64,000 nucleotides of DNA from Sinonovacula constricta (GCA_007844125.1 CM017572.1:29252008-29316007); one strand, 5' to 3'. Positions 12,841-24,309 are shown, counted from the stretch's first letter. Made by a program: numbers and translations. The notes: generated from the letters alone by a model not told the origin.

Positions 12841-12970
12841 GTAAGGGACATTCTTACACTTTTGTTTATTCGGACAGGAGAGTTCAATTTCTATAGTTTT
12901 GGGATGAACATTTCTTACATATAAGAAACATGTACAGAACCTTCTCTCAATTGTACTACTGAATAGTCTA

Positions 12971-13660
12971 TTTTAAAGATCATGTCCGAAAGTTTACCTA
13001 TATCAACTACATGTAACCATATCTTACCGGGGTTGGGGTGCGGGGCGGGGGTTGGGTTGGGGTGGGGTGGGGCGGGAAGTGATCGCCGATTTGTAACTCC
13101 TTTGACTGCTTAGCCTCTAACCGCGTGGGTTCGAGTCCCGTTCATGGCTAAATGTGGGGAGGTCTTCCAGCTGACCTGCGGTGCAGCGGTGGTTCTACCT
13201 AGACATTTGTTTGGGTCTTCCTCCACCAAAAGTATCTGGACGTCGCTATAATGATCATAATTGGTCGCTGCGATGTATTTTAAAAACAAAAACAAACACA
13301 CACAAACTATGTCACCAAAGTTAAGATGAATATTGTGTATAATTTTTTATAAACTTGTACTTTAGTCCAAATCACGAAATACATCGCTATAAATGTTTAT
13401 TCTTTCCAAATTCATAAAGAAGGACGTTGCGATTTCTGCTAAAAATATACAGTGACGTCAGGGCGGATTAATGATGATAAAATCTGATCTCGAACGTACG
13501 GGGGTCACGTGATTTCCTTAGTTTTAAAAAAACAACAAAATATGCAGCGTTGCTCAGATAGGACATACATGTTTGTGATGTCAAAGTGTGCAGAACCAGT
13601 ATTTCACCTTCACCATGCCTCCCAATGTGAATATTTTTATTTCTCTACCACCCGATTTTG
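12971..13660 (-). mobile_element. Fam-T MITE, diverged, split by a SINE
   Basis: TTAAAGATCATGTCCGAAAG begins the copy. The family interior resumes at 13345 (AACTTGTACTTTAGTCC) and continues through ATACAGTGACGTCAGGGC to AGATAGGACATACATG. The right terminal repeat is degraded. SINE-A occupies 13078-13293. Confidence 0.7.
13078..13293 (+). mobile_element. SINE-A copy, 5' truncated
   Basis: Retains the B-box region GTGGGTTCGAGTCCCG and the body GGTCTTCCAGCTGAC, GGTGGTTCTACC, CCTCCACCAAAA, ending in TGGTCGCTGCGATGTATTT plus an A-rich tail. The start (GGCGCCCGTGGCGTAG) is replaced by a G-rich tract. Confidence 0.85.
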
Positions 13661-13689
13661 TACTACGGTTGGACCTTAACGTAGTACGG

Positions 13690-13926
13690 GGGCCCCCTGT
13701 GGCGTAGTGGTAGAGTCGCCGTTTTGACAGCTTAGCCTCTCAGCGCGTGGGTTCGAGTCCCGTTCGGGGCGAAGGACTTTATGTGAGAAAGTCTTCCAGC
13801 TGACTTAAAGTTGCAACGGTGGTTCTACCCAGACATGTGTCTGGGGTCCTCCTCCACCAAAACGCTGGACGTTGCTATAATGATCATAATTGGTCGCTGC
13901 AATGTATTTCAAAAACCAAATAAATA
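13690..13926 (+). mobile_element. SINE-A copy, tRNA-headed
   Basis: A box GTGGCGTAGTGGTAGAGTC, B box GGGTTCGAGTCCCG, body with TCTTCCAGCTGACTT and GGTGGTTCTACCCAGACAT, and 3' tail TGGTCGCTGCAATGTATTTC followed by (AAATA)n. The tRNA-like head contains an internal pol III promoter; it is not an independent tRNA gene because the identical body follows in every copy. Confidence 0.92.
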
Positions 13927-14316
13927 AATAAAAAACATTGTCCGTTTAGAAAACACGGTTACAATCTTTCTTTTCTGCTCGACTGTCTGTCTTGTCCTTG
14001 TTACTGCAGGATCAGTAGAAAGGTACGTGTTGGAGCTAACTGGAGATATAGTAATAAATAAACGTAATAGCTACAATTATGTCAAAACTGGGAATAAACT
14101 AATAAGATATGCAGGCAGGGTGCACCGGTGACAGGATCAACACGGCGATTTTATGTCGAATCTGGGAATAAACCAGTAAGTTTGCAGGCATGGTGAGGGG
14201 GTGACGGCGATTTTAAACAACAATGATGGAAATATATCCCAGGAGAATATGTCTGGGAAGAAAAAAGGGCATCACTTGCATACGAAAGTCCTCATATTGA
14301 CATTAAACAAACGCGA
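13927..14316. other. Intronic spacer with a short duplication
   Basis: A phrase resembling GTCAAAACTGGGAATAAACTAATAAG at 14080-14106 recurs at 14153-14180 (GTCGAATCTGGGAATAAACC), each followed by GCAGGCA and GGTG, suggesting a local duplication of about 73 bp. Nothing else recognised. Confidence 0.5.
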
Positions 14317-14687
14317 CCAGGCGCGTATCTTGCCCCTTTTTTGAAGTTACCCACAATTACCAGTCGGGTCCGGGGGGTGATGCTGCCCCGCCCCTCCCCC
14401 ACCCCCATTTCTTTTCCTGCTACATAGGCTTAGTGGCATTTTAAGGCCTTTTCCATCCATAAAAAGTGAGAAAAAGAAAGAAAAGAAAATACGTTGTTTT
14501 GCATAGTATTGACTAAAAATACAACTTGAAGACACAACTTGATATTTAATGTTGATACTGCGGAAATAAAATATATCATGCTTAACCCGGGTTAGACATC
14601 GACTTACTTAGTGTTTTTGATACTTTTATATTTTCGATTTTTTCGAATTGACGTTACGCACGTGCGTAATGGCAGATACGCGCCTGG
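14317..14687. mobile_element. Fam-G inverted-repeat element
   Basis: Ends are CCAGGCGCGTATCT (14317-14330) and its exact inverse AGATACGCGCCTGG (14674-14687). CGA borders both sides. The interior (AAATATATCATGCTTAACC, TTAGACATCGACTTACTTAG, GTTACGCACGTGCGTAATGG) matches the copy at 43346-44217. It has no coding capacity. It holds the unoccupied version of the site that Fam-M hit in the other copy. Confidence 0.85.
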
Positions 14688-15725
14688 CGATTGGGGAATG
14701 TACGCTTCTAGCGGCATAAAGATAGAAAGCAGTAAACTTACTATGCTTCGTTAGATTTTCAACACATAAAATGATAAAAGAAAAAATGTTTCGTTTCCCG
14801 ATTACGTCATATGAACTGACTTTGTAATTTTGTACAAAATTATTAAATTAGGAATGTGCTTAATCAAGACGCAGTAGACTAAAGCCGGAACAGACGACAC
14901 TCAGTTTTACTGTAATACAAGAATAAACAAGCCGCTCTTGTTAAACCGTCGATAAATCGATCACAATATATCAGGGTTGACTTTGACTGGCTTGTTTGCG
15001 TATATGTCTGACCCTGTTTGAAAATGGTTAATTCAATAAATCAAAATATATATTAACACATAAATGAAGGAGTGGCCTATTAATAGTTCACACCACTTCA
15101 CAAACTCAAACTAAATTAAGGCCAGAGAAATTCTCGTCTCTTCCACGTCAGTTCTCTTCGTGCATTGTTATGGTGTCAAATATCACACACAATAAACTTT
15201 TTATTACTTGTTTTTTATAACTGTACGTTTTTTTCTTATTGTATAAATGTCCGACAATAAATATTGTTCTGAGTTCTATCTCAACTGCCCCCATCGCTAC
15301 AGTCGTCGTCTTTGATTTTGTTTACAGTCACCCTCCCATCGCTGCAGTATAAATGCATCGGTCTTTTAAAACGATTAAGTACGTACACCATTCCGCACAC
15401 CTCGGATTTTTCGCTTTAATAGAATATCTACGGAAAACCGTCGAAGATGTTGCGAATGTACGTACTTAACTCTCTCCATGCCATACAACGAAATAACAAT
15501 ATTTATGTCGATAAAAAGGTGTGCGTCTTATCAGAGTGGCTTTTTAAATGATTTGCATAAATACAATTTTACGACATTAAGTTCAACAAACAGGAGCAGT
15601 AAAGCTATCATACTTTACATTGATTTGTGACACTGAACACCCATTAACCTTGAGCATTATTTGAATCGCCGAACTTACAACTATACCCTGTCATCATTGC
15701 TTGTCGTTGTCACCATACACTCAAG
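14688..15725. other. Intronic spacer, nothing recognised
   Basis: AT-rich sequence without a visible open frame, RNA gene or family match in this window. Confidence 0.4.
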
Positions 15726-15915
15726 CAATCGGAACTCCTCGGGTAATTTCGTCCTCGGGACAATCATCCCTCGGCAATCGGAACTCCTCGGGTAATTCCG
15801 TCCCGGGACAATCATCCCTCGGATGTATCTGGTGCAATGATGCTTACAGAAATCACGATCGTTTTGTTCGCCGAAAGTCGGAAGAAGAATATGCCTCAAG
15901 TGTAGTTGGCACCTC
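15726..15915 (+). mobile_element. Fam-M left part with doubled terminus (unit 1)
   Basis: Two successive left termini CAATCGGAACTCCTCGGGTA at 15726 and 15774, then the interior to TGCCTCAAGTGTAGTT, where it fuses to the next block of the tandem unit. The right end is absent. Confidence 0.85.
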
Positions 15916-16733
15916 AGCGGTCAACAGACACAATTTATTTTAAAAGCTTAGTGTTCTTTAAGCTTACATGTATGTGTTTTCACAACTCAACTCTTTTACC
16001 TGGTTTGCGGGGGGTGGGGGTGGGGGAGGGGGAGATCCCCCCACCCCCTAGATCTTTCCCTGTTCCTATGTGTGTGAGGCGGAGGATGAAAGACGATTAA
16101 AACTACTGGATAAACCCTACAAGCCTAACGCTATAATTCCAATGGGATGGGTTTCTTTTTAGAACATTGATCTTCGGCACGTCGACACGCGTATTTACAA
16201 ATGTGTTGGCAAGTATTTGAACTGAATTATCTGAATTAATATTGGCTCCACCTTATTAACACTGTTGATCACAGAAATCGAAGGAACATATTAGCGTGTA
16301 AAATCTTGTTTGTAACATTCATTAATAGGAAACGTTTAATTAAGCTTTAATAATTGTTTACAATAAAAATATGTGACAAAGTCCTATGAGCATTGCTACA
16401 TATGCCAAAACTCTGAAAAGGCACAGGACAAATGTATCCTCATAGAAGGCAAGTAAATACAAATCTGTGATGAGTCATTTAACAAAAAGAGCAAACCCGA
16501 CAGTTACCGCCTTGGAACGGTCAGTCGGCAATATGAGCCGATTGGGATGCTTAAATCGGTTTTACAGAGCTCTAACCTCGCACTTCCTGATGGGGTTCTC
16601 AAATGCAAACAATGAAAAGAAAACCAAACTATTTGGAGAAGAAAAATGTAAAAGCGCTCACATTTTCTTTTGTATGTTATGACGAAAGTAGTGACGTCAT
16701 TGAATAATAAAACACGGCTTTCAGCTGACATGC

Positions 16734-16885
16734 GCAATCGGAACTACTCGGGTAATTCTGTACTCGGGACAATCATCACTCGGATGTATCTGGTGCAATA
16801 TAATACTTACAGAAATCACGATCGTTTTGTTCGCCGGAAGTCGGAAGAAGAATATGCCTCAAGTGTAGTTCGTACCTCAGCAGTC
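16734..16885 (+). mobile_element. Fam-M left part (unit 2)
   Basis: Single left terminus preceded by CAGCTGACATGCG, as in units 3 and 4, and truncated at the same internal breakpoint after TGCCTCAAGTGTAGTTCG. The shared breakpoint shows these are copies of one rearranged junction, not independent insertions. Confidence 0.85.
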
Positions 16886-17693
16886 AACAGACACAATTTA
16901 TTTTTAAAGCTTAGTGTCCTTTAAGCTTAAATGTATGTGTTTTCACAACTCAACTCTTTTACCTGGTTTGCGGGGGGGGGGGGGGGGGGGGGGGGGGCAT
17001 CCCCCTACCCCTGGATCTATCCTTGTTCCTATGTGTGTGAGGCGGAGGAATGAAAGACGATTAAAACTACTCGAAAAACCTGCAAGCCTAGCGCTATAAT
17101 TCCAATGGGATGGGTTTCTTTTTAGAACATTGGTCTTCGGCACGTCGACGCGCGTATTAACAAATGTCTTGTATTTGAACTAAATTATCTGAATTAATAT
17201 TGGCTGCACCTTATTAACACTATTGATCACAGAAATCGAAGGGATATATTAACGTGTAAAATCCTGTATGTAACATTGATTAATAGGAAACGTTCAATTA
17301 AGCTTTAGTAAGTGTTTACAATAAGAATATGTGACAAAGTCCTATGAGCATTGCAACATATACCAAAACTCTGAAAAAGCACAGGACAAATGTATCCTCA
17401 TAGAAGGCAAGTAAATACAAATCTGGGATGAGTCATTTAACAAAAAAGAGCAAACCCGACAGTTACCGCCTTGGAACGGTCAGTCGGCAATATGGACCGA
17501 CTGGGCTGCTTAAATCGGTTTTACAGAGCTCTAACCTCGCACTTCCTGATGGGTTCCACAAATGCAAACAATGAAAAGAAAACCAAACTATTTGGAGAAG
17601 AAAAATGTAAATGCGCTCACATTTTCTTTTGTATGTTATGACGAAAGTAGTGACGTCATTGAATAATAAAACACGGCTTTCAGCTGACATGCG

Positions 17694-17883
17694 CAATCGG
17701 AACACCTCGGGTAATTCTGTCCTCGGGACAATCCTAATCGGAACACCTCGGGTAATTCTGTACTCGGGACAATCATCACTCGGATGTATCTGGTGCAATA
17801 ATACTTACAGAAATCACGATCGTTTTGTTCGCCGGAAGTCGGAAGAAGAATATGCCTCAAGTGTAGTTCGTACCTCAGCAGTC
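17694..17883 (+). mobile_element. Fam-M left part with doubled terminus (unit 3)
   Basis: Left termini at 17694 and 17734, then the same truncated interior ending at TGTAGTTCGTACCTCAGCAG. Confidence 0.85.
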
Positions 17884-18699
17884 AGCAGACACAATTTATT
17901 TTTAAAGCTTAGTGTTCTTTAAGCTTAAATGTATGTGTTTTCACAACACAACTCTTTTACCTGGTTGGTGTATAGGGGTGGGGTGGGGGTTGGGGGGGGG
18001 ACATCCCCCACCCCCCTGGATCTATCCCTGTTCCTATGTGTGTGAGGCGGAGGAATGAAAGACGATTAAAACTACTGGATAAACCCCGCAATAACGCTCT
18101 AATTCCAATGGGATGGGTTACTTTTTAGGACATTGGTCTTCGGCACGTCGACGCGCGTATTTACAAATGTGTTGTCATGTATTTGAACTAAATTATCTGA
18201 ATTAATATTTGCTCCACCTTATTAACACTATTGATCACAGAAATCGAAGAAATATATTAACGTGTAAAATCCTGTATGTAACATTGATTAATAAGAAACG
18301 TTTAATTAGGCGTTAAAAATTGTTTACAATAAGACAAAGTCCTATGAGCACTGCAACATATAACTAAACCCTGAAAAGGCACAGGACAAAGGTATTTACA
18401 TGAAATGCAAATGTAAAAGTAAGAACAAATCTGTGAAGAGTCATTAAACAAAAAAAGCAAACCCAACAGTTACCGCATTGAAACGGTCAATCGACAATAT
18501 GGACCGACTGGGGTGCTTAAATTTTAAGTTTTACAGAGCTCCAACCTCGCACTTCCTTAGCGGGTTCTCAAATGCAAGCAATGAAAAGAAAGCAAGACTA
18601 TTTAAAAAAAAATTCCAAGCGCTGACGTTTTGATTGATATGTTATGAAGCAAGTAGCGACGTCTTTGAATAATAAAACACGTCTTTCAGCTGACATGCG

Positions 18700-19148
18700 C
18701 AATCGGAACACCTCGGGTAATTCCCTCCTCGGGACAATCATCCCTCGGATCAATCGGAACACCTCGGGTAATTCCGTCCTCGGGACAATCATCACTCGGA
18801 TGTATTTGGTGCAATAATACTTACAGAAATCACGATCGTTTTGTTTGCCGGAAGTCGGAAGAATATGCCTAAATTGTAGTTTGTTCACACAAAACGCAAA
18901 CAATGGCGTCGTTTGGCAGCTGTGTGTTTGCTGCGCTGCGTAAATTAAAGTTGGATGATTTTAATTTGAAGCCGCCGCAAATTGAAATTTTACTGGCATC
19001 GTACTGTAATGAGCTGTCATCCGAGTTGTCATCTTTGTTTTGACGTCTGTCACAAATAAAAGTTCCATTTAGAGAAATGGCCGAGGTGATCCGACTACCT
19101 ACATACATCCGAGAGATGATTCGTGAATTATCCGAGGTGTTCCGATTG
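18700..19148 (+). mobile_element. Complete Fam-M MITE with exact 10-bp target duplication
   Basis: Starts CAATCGGAACACCTCGGG with a doubled terminus at 18751 and ends GAGGTGTTCCGATTG at 19148. CTGACATGCG lies directly on both sides (18690-18699 and 19149-19158). This is the only full-length copy in the tandem block. Duplications of 9-10 bp are characteristic of Mutator-like elements. Confidence 0.92.
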
Positions 19149-19302
19149 CTGACATGCGATGCACAGGCGGTTCTACCCTGACATTTGACAGGAATATTTC
19201 TCCACCAATAATTGACGAATTAATAATCCCAGTAAATAGCAGATTGAGATATTATCATACAATCATAAAATACAATCCATGGATAATCTCTAAGCTTGTA
19301 TA

Positions 19303-19808
19303 TTAAATGCAGTATCCAACAGTATGGACCAAAATAGTTTTTTCTCAAATAACCAAATAAGTTATTGTTGCCTGAAAAGATCTTACACAATGCTACTTAC
19401 TGATGCGCTAGATCACTGTGAACAGTGAAGCATATATCCCATTCCCCATTGCAAACAGTTATTTTCTATTTGAGTCACGCTGCAAAGATAGCTATTTTTA
19501 ACTTGGAAAACCACTTGACAACTCACTTTTGAGATTACGTTATATCGTCATCCGGGAAATCCCCTCTGACGTCGAAATCTATTTTTAGCAGAGATCACTA
19601 TTATGCTTATTTATATATTTGGAATGATTGAACGTTTAGAGTGTTTTATAGCAATCTTTACTGTCTAACAATGTAAGCAGTGTTCAAACCATCTTTACTT
19701 ATACTAAAGTATGAGTTTATGCAGAAATTATGCATAATTTCCCCAAAGCAGTGGTAAGGTATTGTTACAAATATCTGATACAGGCAAACTGTCGGATATC
19801 ACTTTTAA
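19303..19808 (+). mobile_element. Fam-T MITE, full length
   Basis: TTAAATGCAGTATCCAACAG at the left and AAACTGTCGGATATCACTTT plus TTAA at the right. The interior has the core GACGTCGAAATCTATTTTTA and CTATTTGAGTCACGCTGC. About 506 bp. Confidence 0.88.
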
Positions 19809-19849
19809 ATCGTGGTACACTCTCATTTTAAAACTTTATTTATTAATCA

Positions 19850-20135
19850 AAGAGGACAATCTATGCTACAATCTTTCTTAATCAAGCACGGTGTTTTCTA
19901 AAACCTGACAATCAAACAATAAACTGCGGTGCACAAATTCCCAATTTTAAAACATAATAAATGAAACACAATGCAAGATCTCATCTCCAATATTGGTAAA
20001 TAAAACAGGGTGCACGATCATATCAAAACACTTGTTAAAGAAACACGGTACAAGACCATATCCCGAATCTTTGTTAATGTAACACGGTGAACGATATCAT
20101 CAAAAACTTAATTCATAAAAAAACAAGCTAAAATG
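19850..20135. repeat. Diverged left arm of the 39-bp array
   Basis: Degenerate units such as GAAACACGGTACAAGACCAT and TGTAACACGGTGAACGATAT follow the consensus of the array to the right of the inserted SINE, but with more drift. Confidence 0.7.
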
Positions 20136-20138
20136 ATG

Positions 20139-20390
20139 GGGCGCCCGTGGCGTAGTAGTAGAGTCGCCGATTTCTAACTACCCTGATTGCTTAGCCTCTC
20201 ACCGTGTGGGTTCGAGTCCCGGTCCGGGCGAAGGACTTAATGATGGAGGGTCGTCAATCTGACTTGCGGTGCGCCGGTGGTTCTACCCAGACATTTGTGA
20301 AACATAATTTAACACATTGTGTTTTTGTTAGATCGCACCGATACGTTTATGGTCATACTGACGACGTCCGCCTTTTTTTTTTTAGGAAGA
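20139..20390 (+). mobile_element. SINE-A copy inserted in the 39-bp array
   Basis: Head GGCGCCCGTGGCGTAGTAG and B box GGGTTCGAGTCCCGG. The body is shortened after TTCTACCCAGACATTTGTGA and the alternative tail is partly present (GATCGCACCGATACGTTTATGG). Array sequence lies on both sides. Confidence 0.85.
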
Positions 20391-20399
20391 ACCCAAAAT

Positions 20400-21420
20400 G
20401 TCTCAGGATCTCATTTCTAATCTTGGTTAATGAAACACGGTGCAAGATCTCATTTCTAATCTTGGTTAATGAAACACAGTGCAGGATCTCATTTTTAATC
20501 TTTGTTAATAAACACGGTGCAAGATCTCATTTCTAATCTTGGATAATGAAACACGGTGAAAGATCTCATTTCTAATCTTGGTTAATGAAACACGGTGCAG
20601 GATCTCATTTCTAATCTTGGTTAATGAAACACGGTGCAAGATCTCATTTCTAATCTTGGGTAAGGAAACACGGTGCACGATCTCATTTTTAATCTTGGTT
20701 AATAAAACACGGTGCAAGATCTCATTTCTAATCTTGGTTAATGAAACACGGTGCATGATCTCATTTCTAATCTTGGTTAATGAAACACGGTGCAGGATCT
20801 CATTTCTAATCTTGGTTAATAAAACACGGTGCAAGATCTCATTTCTAATCTTGAGTAATGAAACACGGTGCAAGATCTCATTTCTAAACTTGGTTAATGA
20901 AACACGGTGCACGATCTTATTTTTAATCTTGGTTGATGAAACACGGTGCAAGATCTCATTTCTTATCTTGGGTAATGAAACACGGTGCAAGATCTCATTT
21001 TTAATCTTGGTTAATAAAACACGGTGCAAGATCTCATTTCTAATCTTGGGTAATGAAACACGGTGCAAGATCTCATTTCTAAACTTGGTTAATGAAACAC
21101 GGTGCACGATCTCATTTTTAATCTTGGTTGATGAAACACGGTGCAAGATCTCATTTCTAATCTTGGGTAATGAAACACGGTGCAAGATCTCATTTCTAAT
21201 CTTGGTTAATGAAACACGGTGCAGGATCTTATTTCTAATCTTGGTTAATGAAACACAGCGCACGATCTCATTTCTAATCTTGGTTGATGAAACACGTGCA
21301 CGATCTTATATAATTTTGGTTAATGAAAAACGGTGCATAAGTTCATAAACTTGACTAATGAAACACAGCATAATCTCATGTACGCTTGATTAAAGAAACA
21401 GTGTGCACGGGTTCAGTATA
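20400..21420. repeat. 39-bp minisatellite
   Basis: About 25 copies of GATCTCATTTCTAATCTTGG followed by TTAATGAAACACGGTGCAA. Variants (GGGTAATG, TTGATG, AACTTGG) recur in the same order, so blocks of several units were duplicated together. Thirteen-residue repeats in open frames on both strands are by-products. Confidence 0.95.
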
Positions 21421-22025
21421 ATATGTCAAGGCTTGCAGTATTTGTTCTAAAATATTGGCATCAGGAACGAGCTCTCCTAGGTCAATACAACCGTAGCAAA
21501 AGTTCAAATCGATTTTAACATGTTGTTTGAAGTTGTGAGTTTCGGCTTATTTCCAACGTCTATCATTTACTCACAAAATTGGCCCATTTTCAAATGAAAT
21601 TGTCCCTTTATGTTAAAAAAACTGATCTAGAAAAAAAATAGATGGAATTGGACTCAATGATGTTGTGTTTTTTTAAAAGTACTTACCCTGAGTTAAAACC
21701 GATATTCATTTGTGCCAAAATTAAAAGAAAGATAAACAATTATGTTTATTTAATCATCATTCATTCAAGAACGTCAGTATTTTCTTCATGAGACAATTTC
21801 AATAGGTGAAGACGAATAGGTTGTGTGTTTATATCGTACAAACAAAACAAAACAAACATTGATTTGAAAATCTTAAAATTGGTCAAAAGATGTCTTGGGA
21901 AAAATAATTTGGCAGTGTACTGATTTGTTTTCTCTTTCTGATTAAGATTTTTCTTTTCCTTTCCACGTCTTATTTTTCTCCCATTGTCTTTTGTACTATT
22001 CACAGCTGTATTTCTTTCATCACCC
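21421..22025. other. Intronic spacer, nothing recognised
   Basis: AT-rich sequence after the 39-bp array. No conserved frame or known repeat seen. Confidence 0.4.
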
Positions 22026-22032
22026 TATATTT

Positions 22033-22262
22033 TTCCGTCTCTCTCTCTCTCTCTCTCTCTCTGTGCCTGTCTGTCTGTCTGTCCCGTCTCTCCAACATTC
22101 CAAATCTTTCTCTTTGTGTAATTTGTGTAAATTGCTTATTTTTTCTGTTCACTCAGTCTCTCTCCCCCTTTTTTCTCTCTCTTCTATCTCCATTCTCTCT
22201 CTCTTCTCTCTCTCTTTCCGTCTCTCCCTCTCTTTGCCTTTGTTTCTCTGTCTCTTTGTATC
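22033..22262. repeat. Pyrimidine-rich CT low-complexity region
   Basis: Blocks of (CT)n, CTGT repeats and TCTCTCCCTC-type sequence interrupted by short unique pieces. Confidence 0.9.
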
Positions 22263-22449
22263 TCACATTTTTTCTGTCAATATTTCTATACCTATTATCA
22301 TTTGTGCTAATTAGTGTTACTAATTGTAAACTAATCTAAATATATGTTCCCCGTTTTCTATCTTTCTATCCCAGCAGTGACACGACGATAACATGGGCCA
22401 CAATCACAATTGTCGTCATTCTAATAAATTCATGGGATTCCGTTACAAC

Positions 22450-22605
22450 ACCAACAACAACCCCCATCCCCCACCTGCCGCCTCCACCACCGCCACCAAC
22501 AACACTCCCACCCCCCCCCCCTCCACCACCACCAACAACAACAACACTCCCCCACCTCCACATGCCACCAACACCACCACCACCACCAACAACAACAATT
22601 GTATC
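22450..22605. repeat. CCA/ACA triplet-rich tract
   Basis: Imperfect CCACCACCAACAACAAC repeats with C runs. The Thr/Asn/Pro and Gly/Val open frames across it are low complexity and not coding. Confidence 0.9.
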
Positions 22606-22697
22606 TTTGTTATCGGACTACAAATGTATTATCTTTACTTCATCAGCTTTTTATTACAACCCATATTTACAATGCTACGTGTACAATTTATTTTGAC

Positions 22698-23010
22698 TGG
22701 ACCTGGTAGCGCAGTCGGTAGAGCGTCGGCTTCAGGTACGGGAGGTCCCGGGTTCGATCCCGGACCGCGACACACCAAAGTCGTAAAGAATGGTAGTCGT
22801 ATAGCTCCCTTGCTAACGCTCAAGCAGAATATAAGGGTAGTTCCACGACTGGTTGGCCCGGTGTCAGGATAATGTGACTGAATATGGTATCATGCCAGGT
22901 GTTCATGGCATGCTATACACAGTGAAGGCAGCACTATATCTGCTTCAAGCGGACACCGTCTCCAGATAACTGAAATACTGTTGGTGGGACGATAAACTCA
23001 ATAAGCCAAC
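22698..23010 (+). mobile_element. SINE-B copy, full length
   Basis: The tRNA-like head has A box TAGCGCAGTCGGTAGAGCG and B box GGTTCGATCCC. The body is ACCAAAGTCGTAAAGAATGG, AGGGTAGTTCCACGACTGG, GGTGTCAGGATAATGTGACT, and the 3' part CTATATCTGCTTCAAG, CCGTCTCCAGATAACTGAAA ends in AATAAGCCAACA. It shares the body with 27548-27862 and 53505-53765. Confidence 0.93.
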
Positions 23011-23164
23011 ATTTTTTTACCGCTTGTTCAAATTAGAACCCGGGTATGCTAGACAGGGCACTATTATCTCCGAATACCTCAGTAAAGTCCAATCTGTCAC
23101 AAACTTTACAAACATCACATATCAGAAACATTGTGGGGAATGTCGCTCTATTTGTTCTGTCTGT

Positions 23165-23517
23165 TTAAAGGTGGTATCCGACAGTTTGGAACAAATCTAT
23201 TTTCATTATTCATAATAATAAACCAAAGTTACCTAAATAGATATCGCAAAATGTTGTTTATTGGTGTCCCTACACCTGTTTGAAAAGTGAACCATAACGC
23301 CACAATCGTCATTACAAAAATGTATTTCCTATCTGAGCCACGGTGCACAGTTGGCTATTTTTAAACTAAGACAACCAAGTGACGACTTATGTTAAAGCTC
23401 ATCCACGTCATTCGCTGTGACGTCGATGTCTATTTTTAGCAGGAATTCCAATCGTTTTTATTTACAGATATTCTTACATATATAAGATGATGGCAAACTG
23501 TCGAATACCCACTTTAA
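23165..23517 (+). mobile_element. Fam-T MITE, short form
   Basis: TTAAAGGTGGTATCCGACAG at the left, GCAAACTGTCGAATACCCAC plus TTAA at the right. The core GACGTCGATGTCTATTTTTA is retained. At about 353 bp, part of the 3' half present in longer copies is missing. Confidence 0.9.
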
Positions 23518-23802
23518 TAACCTCATGTACAAGTTAGAGCCCGGCCCATGCCAGACAGGGGCACTATTATCTCCGTATATCTCAGAAAAGACCAACCTGT
23601 CACAAACTTTACAAACATCGTACTTGAGAAACATTGTGGGGAATGTCGTTCTATTGTTCAGTTTGTTTTACTCTACTGCCACGTTAAGATTTATAAGATT
23701 GTGGGATTTATACAGTATCAGCTTGAAACTGATCATGGAGCTAAGGTCGCCACTGTGGCAATCGTCTACCGGGATAAAGACGTCTCGCAGTTTGTCATAG
23801 CA

Positions 23803-23870
23803 GAACAAAACAGAACAGAACAGATCTTTATTCATGACTTGTACATCAGTACATCGTCAAAATGGAAACT
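23803..23870 (-). mobile_element. Possible non-LTR retrotransposon 3' tail
   Basis: Read on the minus strand: a TGTACAAGTCATGAATAAAG phrase followed by (TTCTG)-type repeats (CAGAACAAAACAGAACAGAA on the plus strand). The same layout (ACAAGTCTGAATAAAATTGG, then TTCTGTTCTG) is at 62158-62205. Pentamer tails after a conserved 3' end are typical of some non-LTR elements. Confidence 0.5.
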
Positions 23871-24000
23871 AAAGAATGCAAATAGTACAAATAAGTGGTG
23901 CAATGGCAAATAGAGCATGTCGTTTAAGAAAGACAAATAACGAGAATAAGACATATTTGCAAAAACAAACAATACTTTTAAGAAAAAAAAGCCTCATAGA

Positions 24001-24309
24001 TTTTCGTACGAAAGTAAACAATATGGCAGCTCGGATGACAGCTCACTATAGTACGATGCCTGGAAAACTTCACTTATTGGCTGCTTCTAATTTAAATTAA
24101 CCTAGTTTAATTTACCCGGCGCAGCAAAGATACAGCTGTCCATCGACGCCATTGTTAATGTTTTGTGCGAACTACATTTTAAGCATCTTCTTCCGACTTC
24201 CGGCGAACAAAACGATCGTGATTTGAGCACGTATCATTGCATCATTGCACCAGATACATCCGAGGGATGATTGTCCCGAGGACGGAATTACCCGAGGGGT
24301 TCCGATTGG
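24001..24309 (-). mobile_element. Fam-M MITE, lacking one end
   Basis: The interior from GGCAGCTCGGATGACAGCTC through CTTCCGACTTCCGGCGAACA to the terminal TTCCGATTG at 24308 is present. The other terminal repeat is missing and replaced by sequence duplicated at 24377. Confidence 0.85.

Larger units (their letters stand above)
15726..19158. repeat. Tandemly amplified ~0.96-1.0 kb block, three units plus terminal MITE
   Basis: Each unit runs from a Fam-M left end through TTCGCCGGAAGTCGGAAGAAG, a G-run/C-run segment (CTCTTTTACCTGG... CCTATGTGTGTGAGGCGGAGG), CACGTCGACGCGCGTATT, CAAAGTCCTATGAGCATTG and CTCGCACTTCCT to CAGCTGACATGCG and the next Fam-M left end. Left ends lie at 15726/15774, 16734, 17694/17734 and 18700/18751. 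The last one continues into a complete Fam-M copy. Confidence 0.9.

Noticed and set aside
12138..12887. Minus-strand open frames opposite exon 1
   Set aside because: Shadows of the real plus-strand exon; the plus frame alone continues the modules across the splice.
13690..13770. Functional tRNA gene
   Set aside because: The tRNA-like head is always followed by the same SINE body and tail in other copies.
20505..21348. 252- and 256-codon open frames
   Set aside because: By-products of the 39-bp array (13 codons per unit) on both strands.
22698..22772. Functional tRNA gene
   Set aside because: Head of SINE-B; the acceptor arm does not close and the body follows in all copies.
22393..22872. 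159-codon open frame spanning CCA repeats and the SINE-B head
   Set aside because: Half is low complexity and half is a tRNA-like SINE head; no coding logic.
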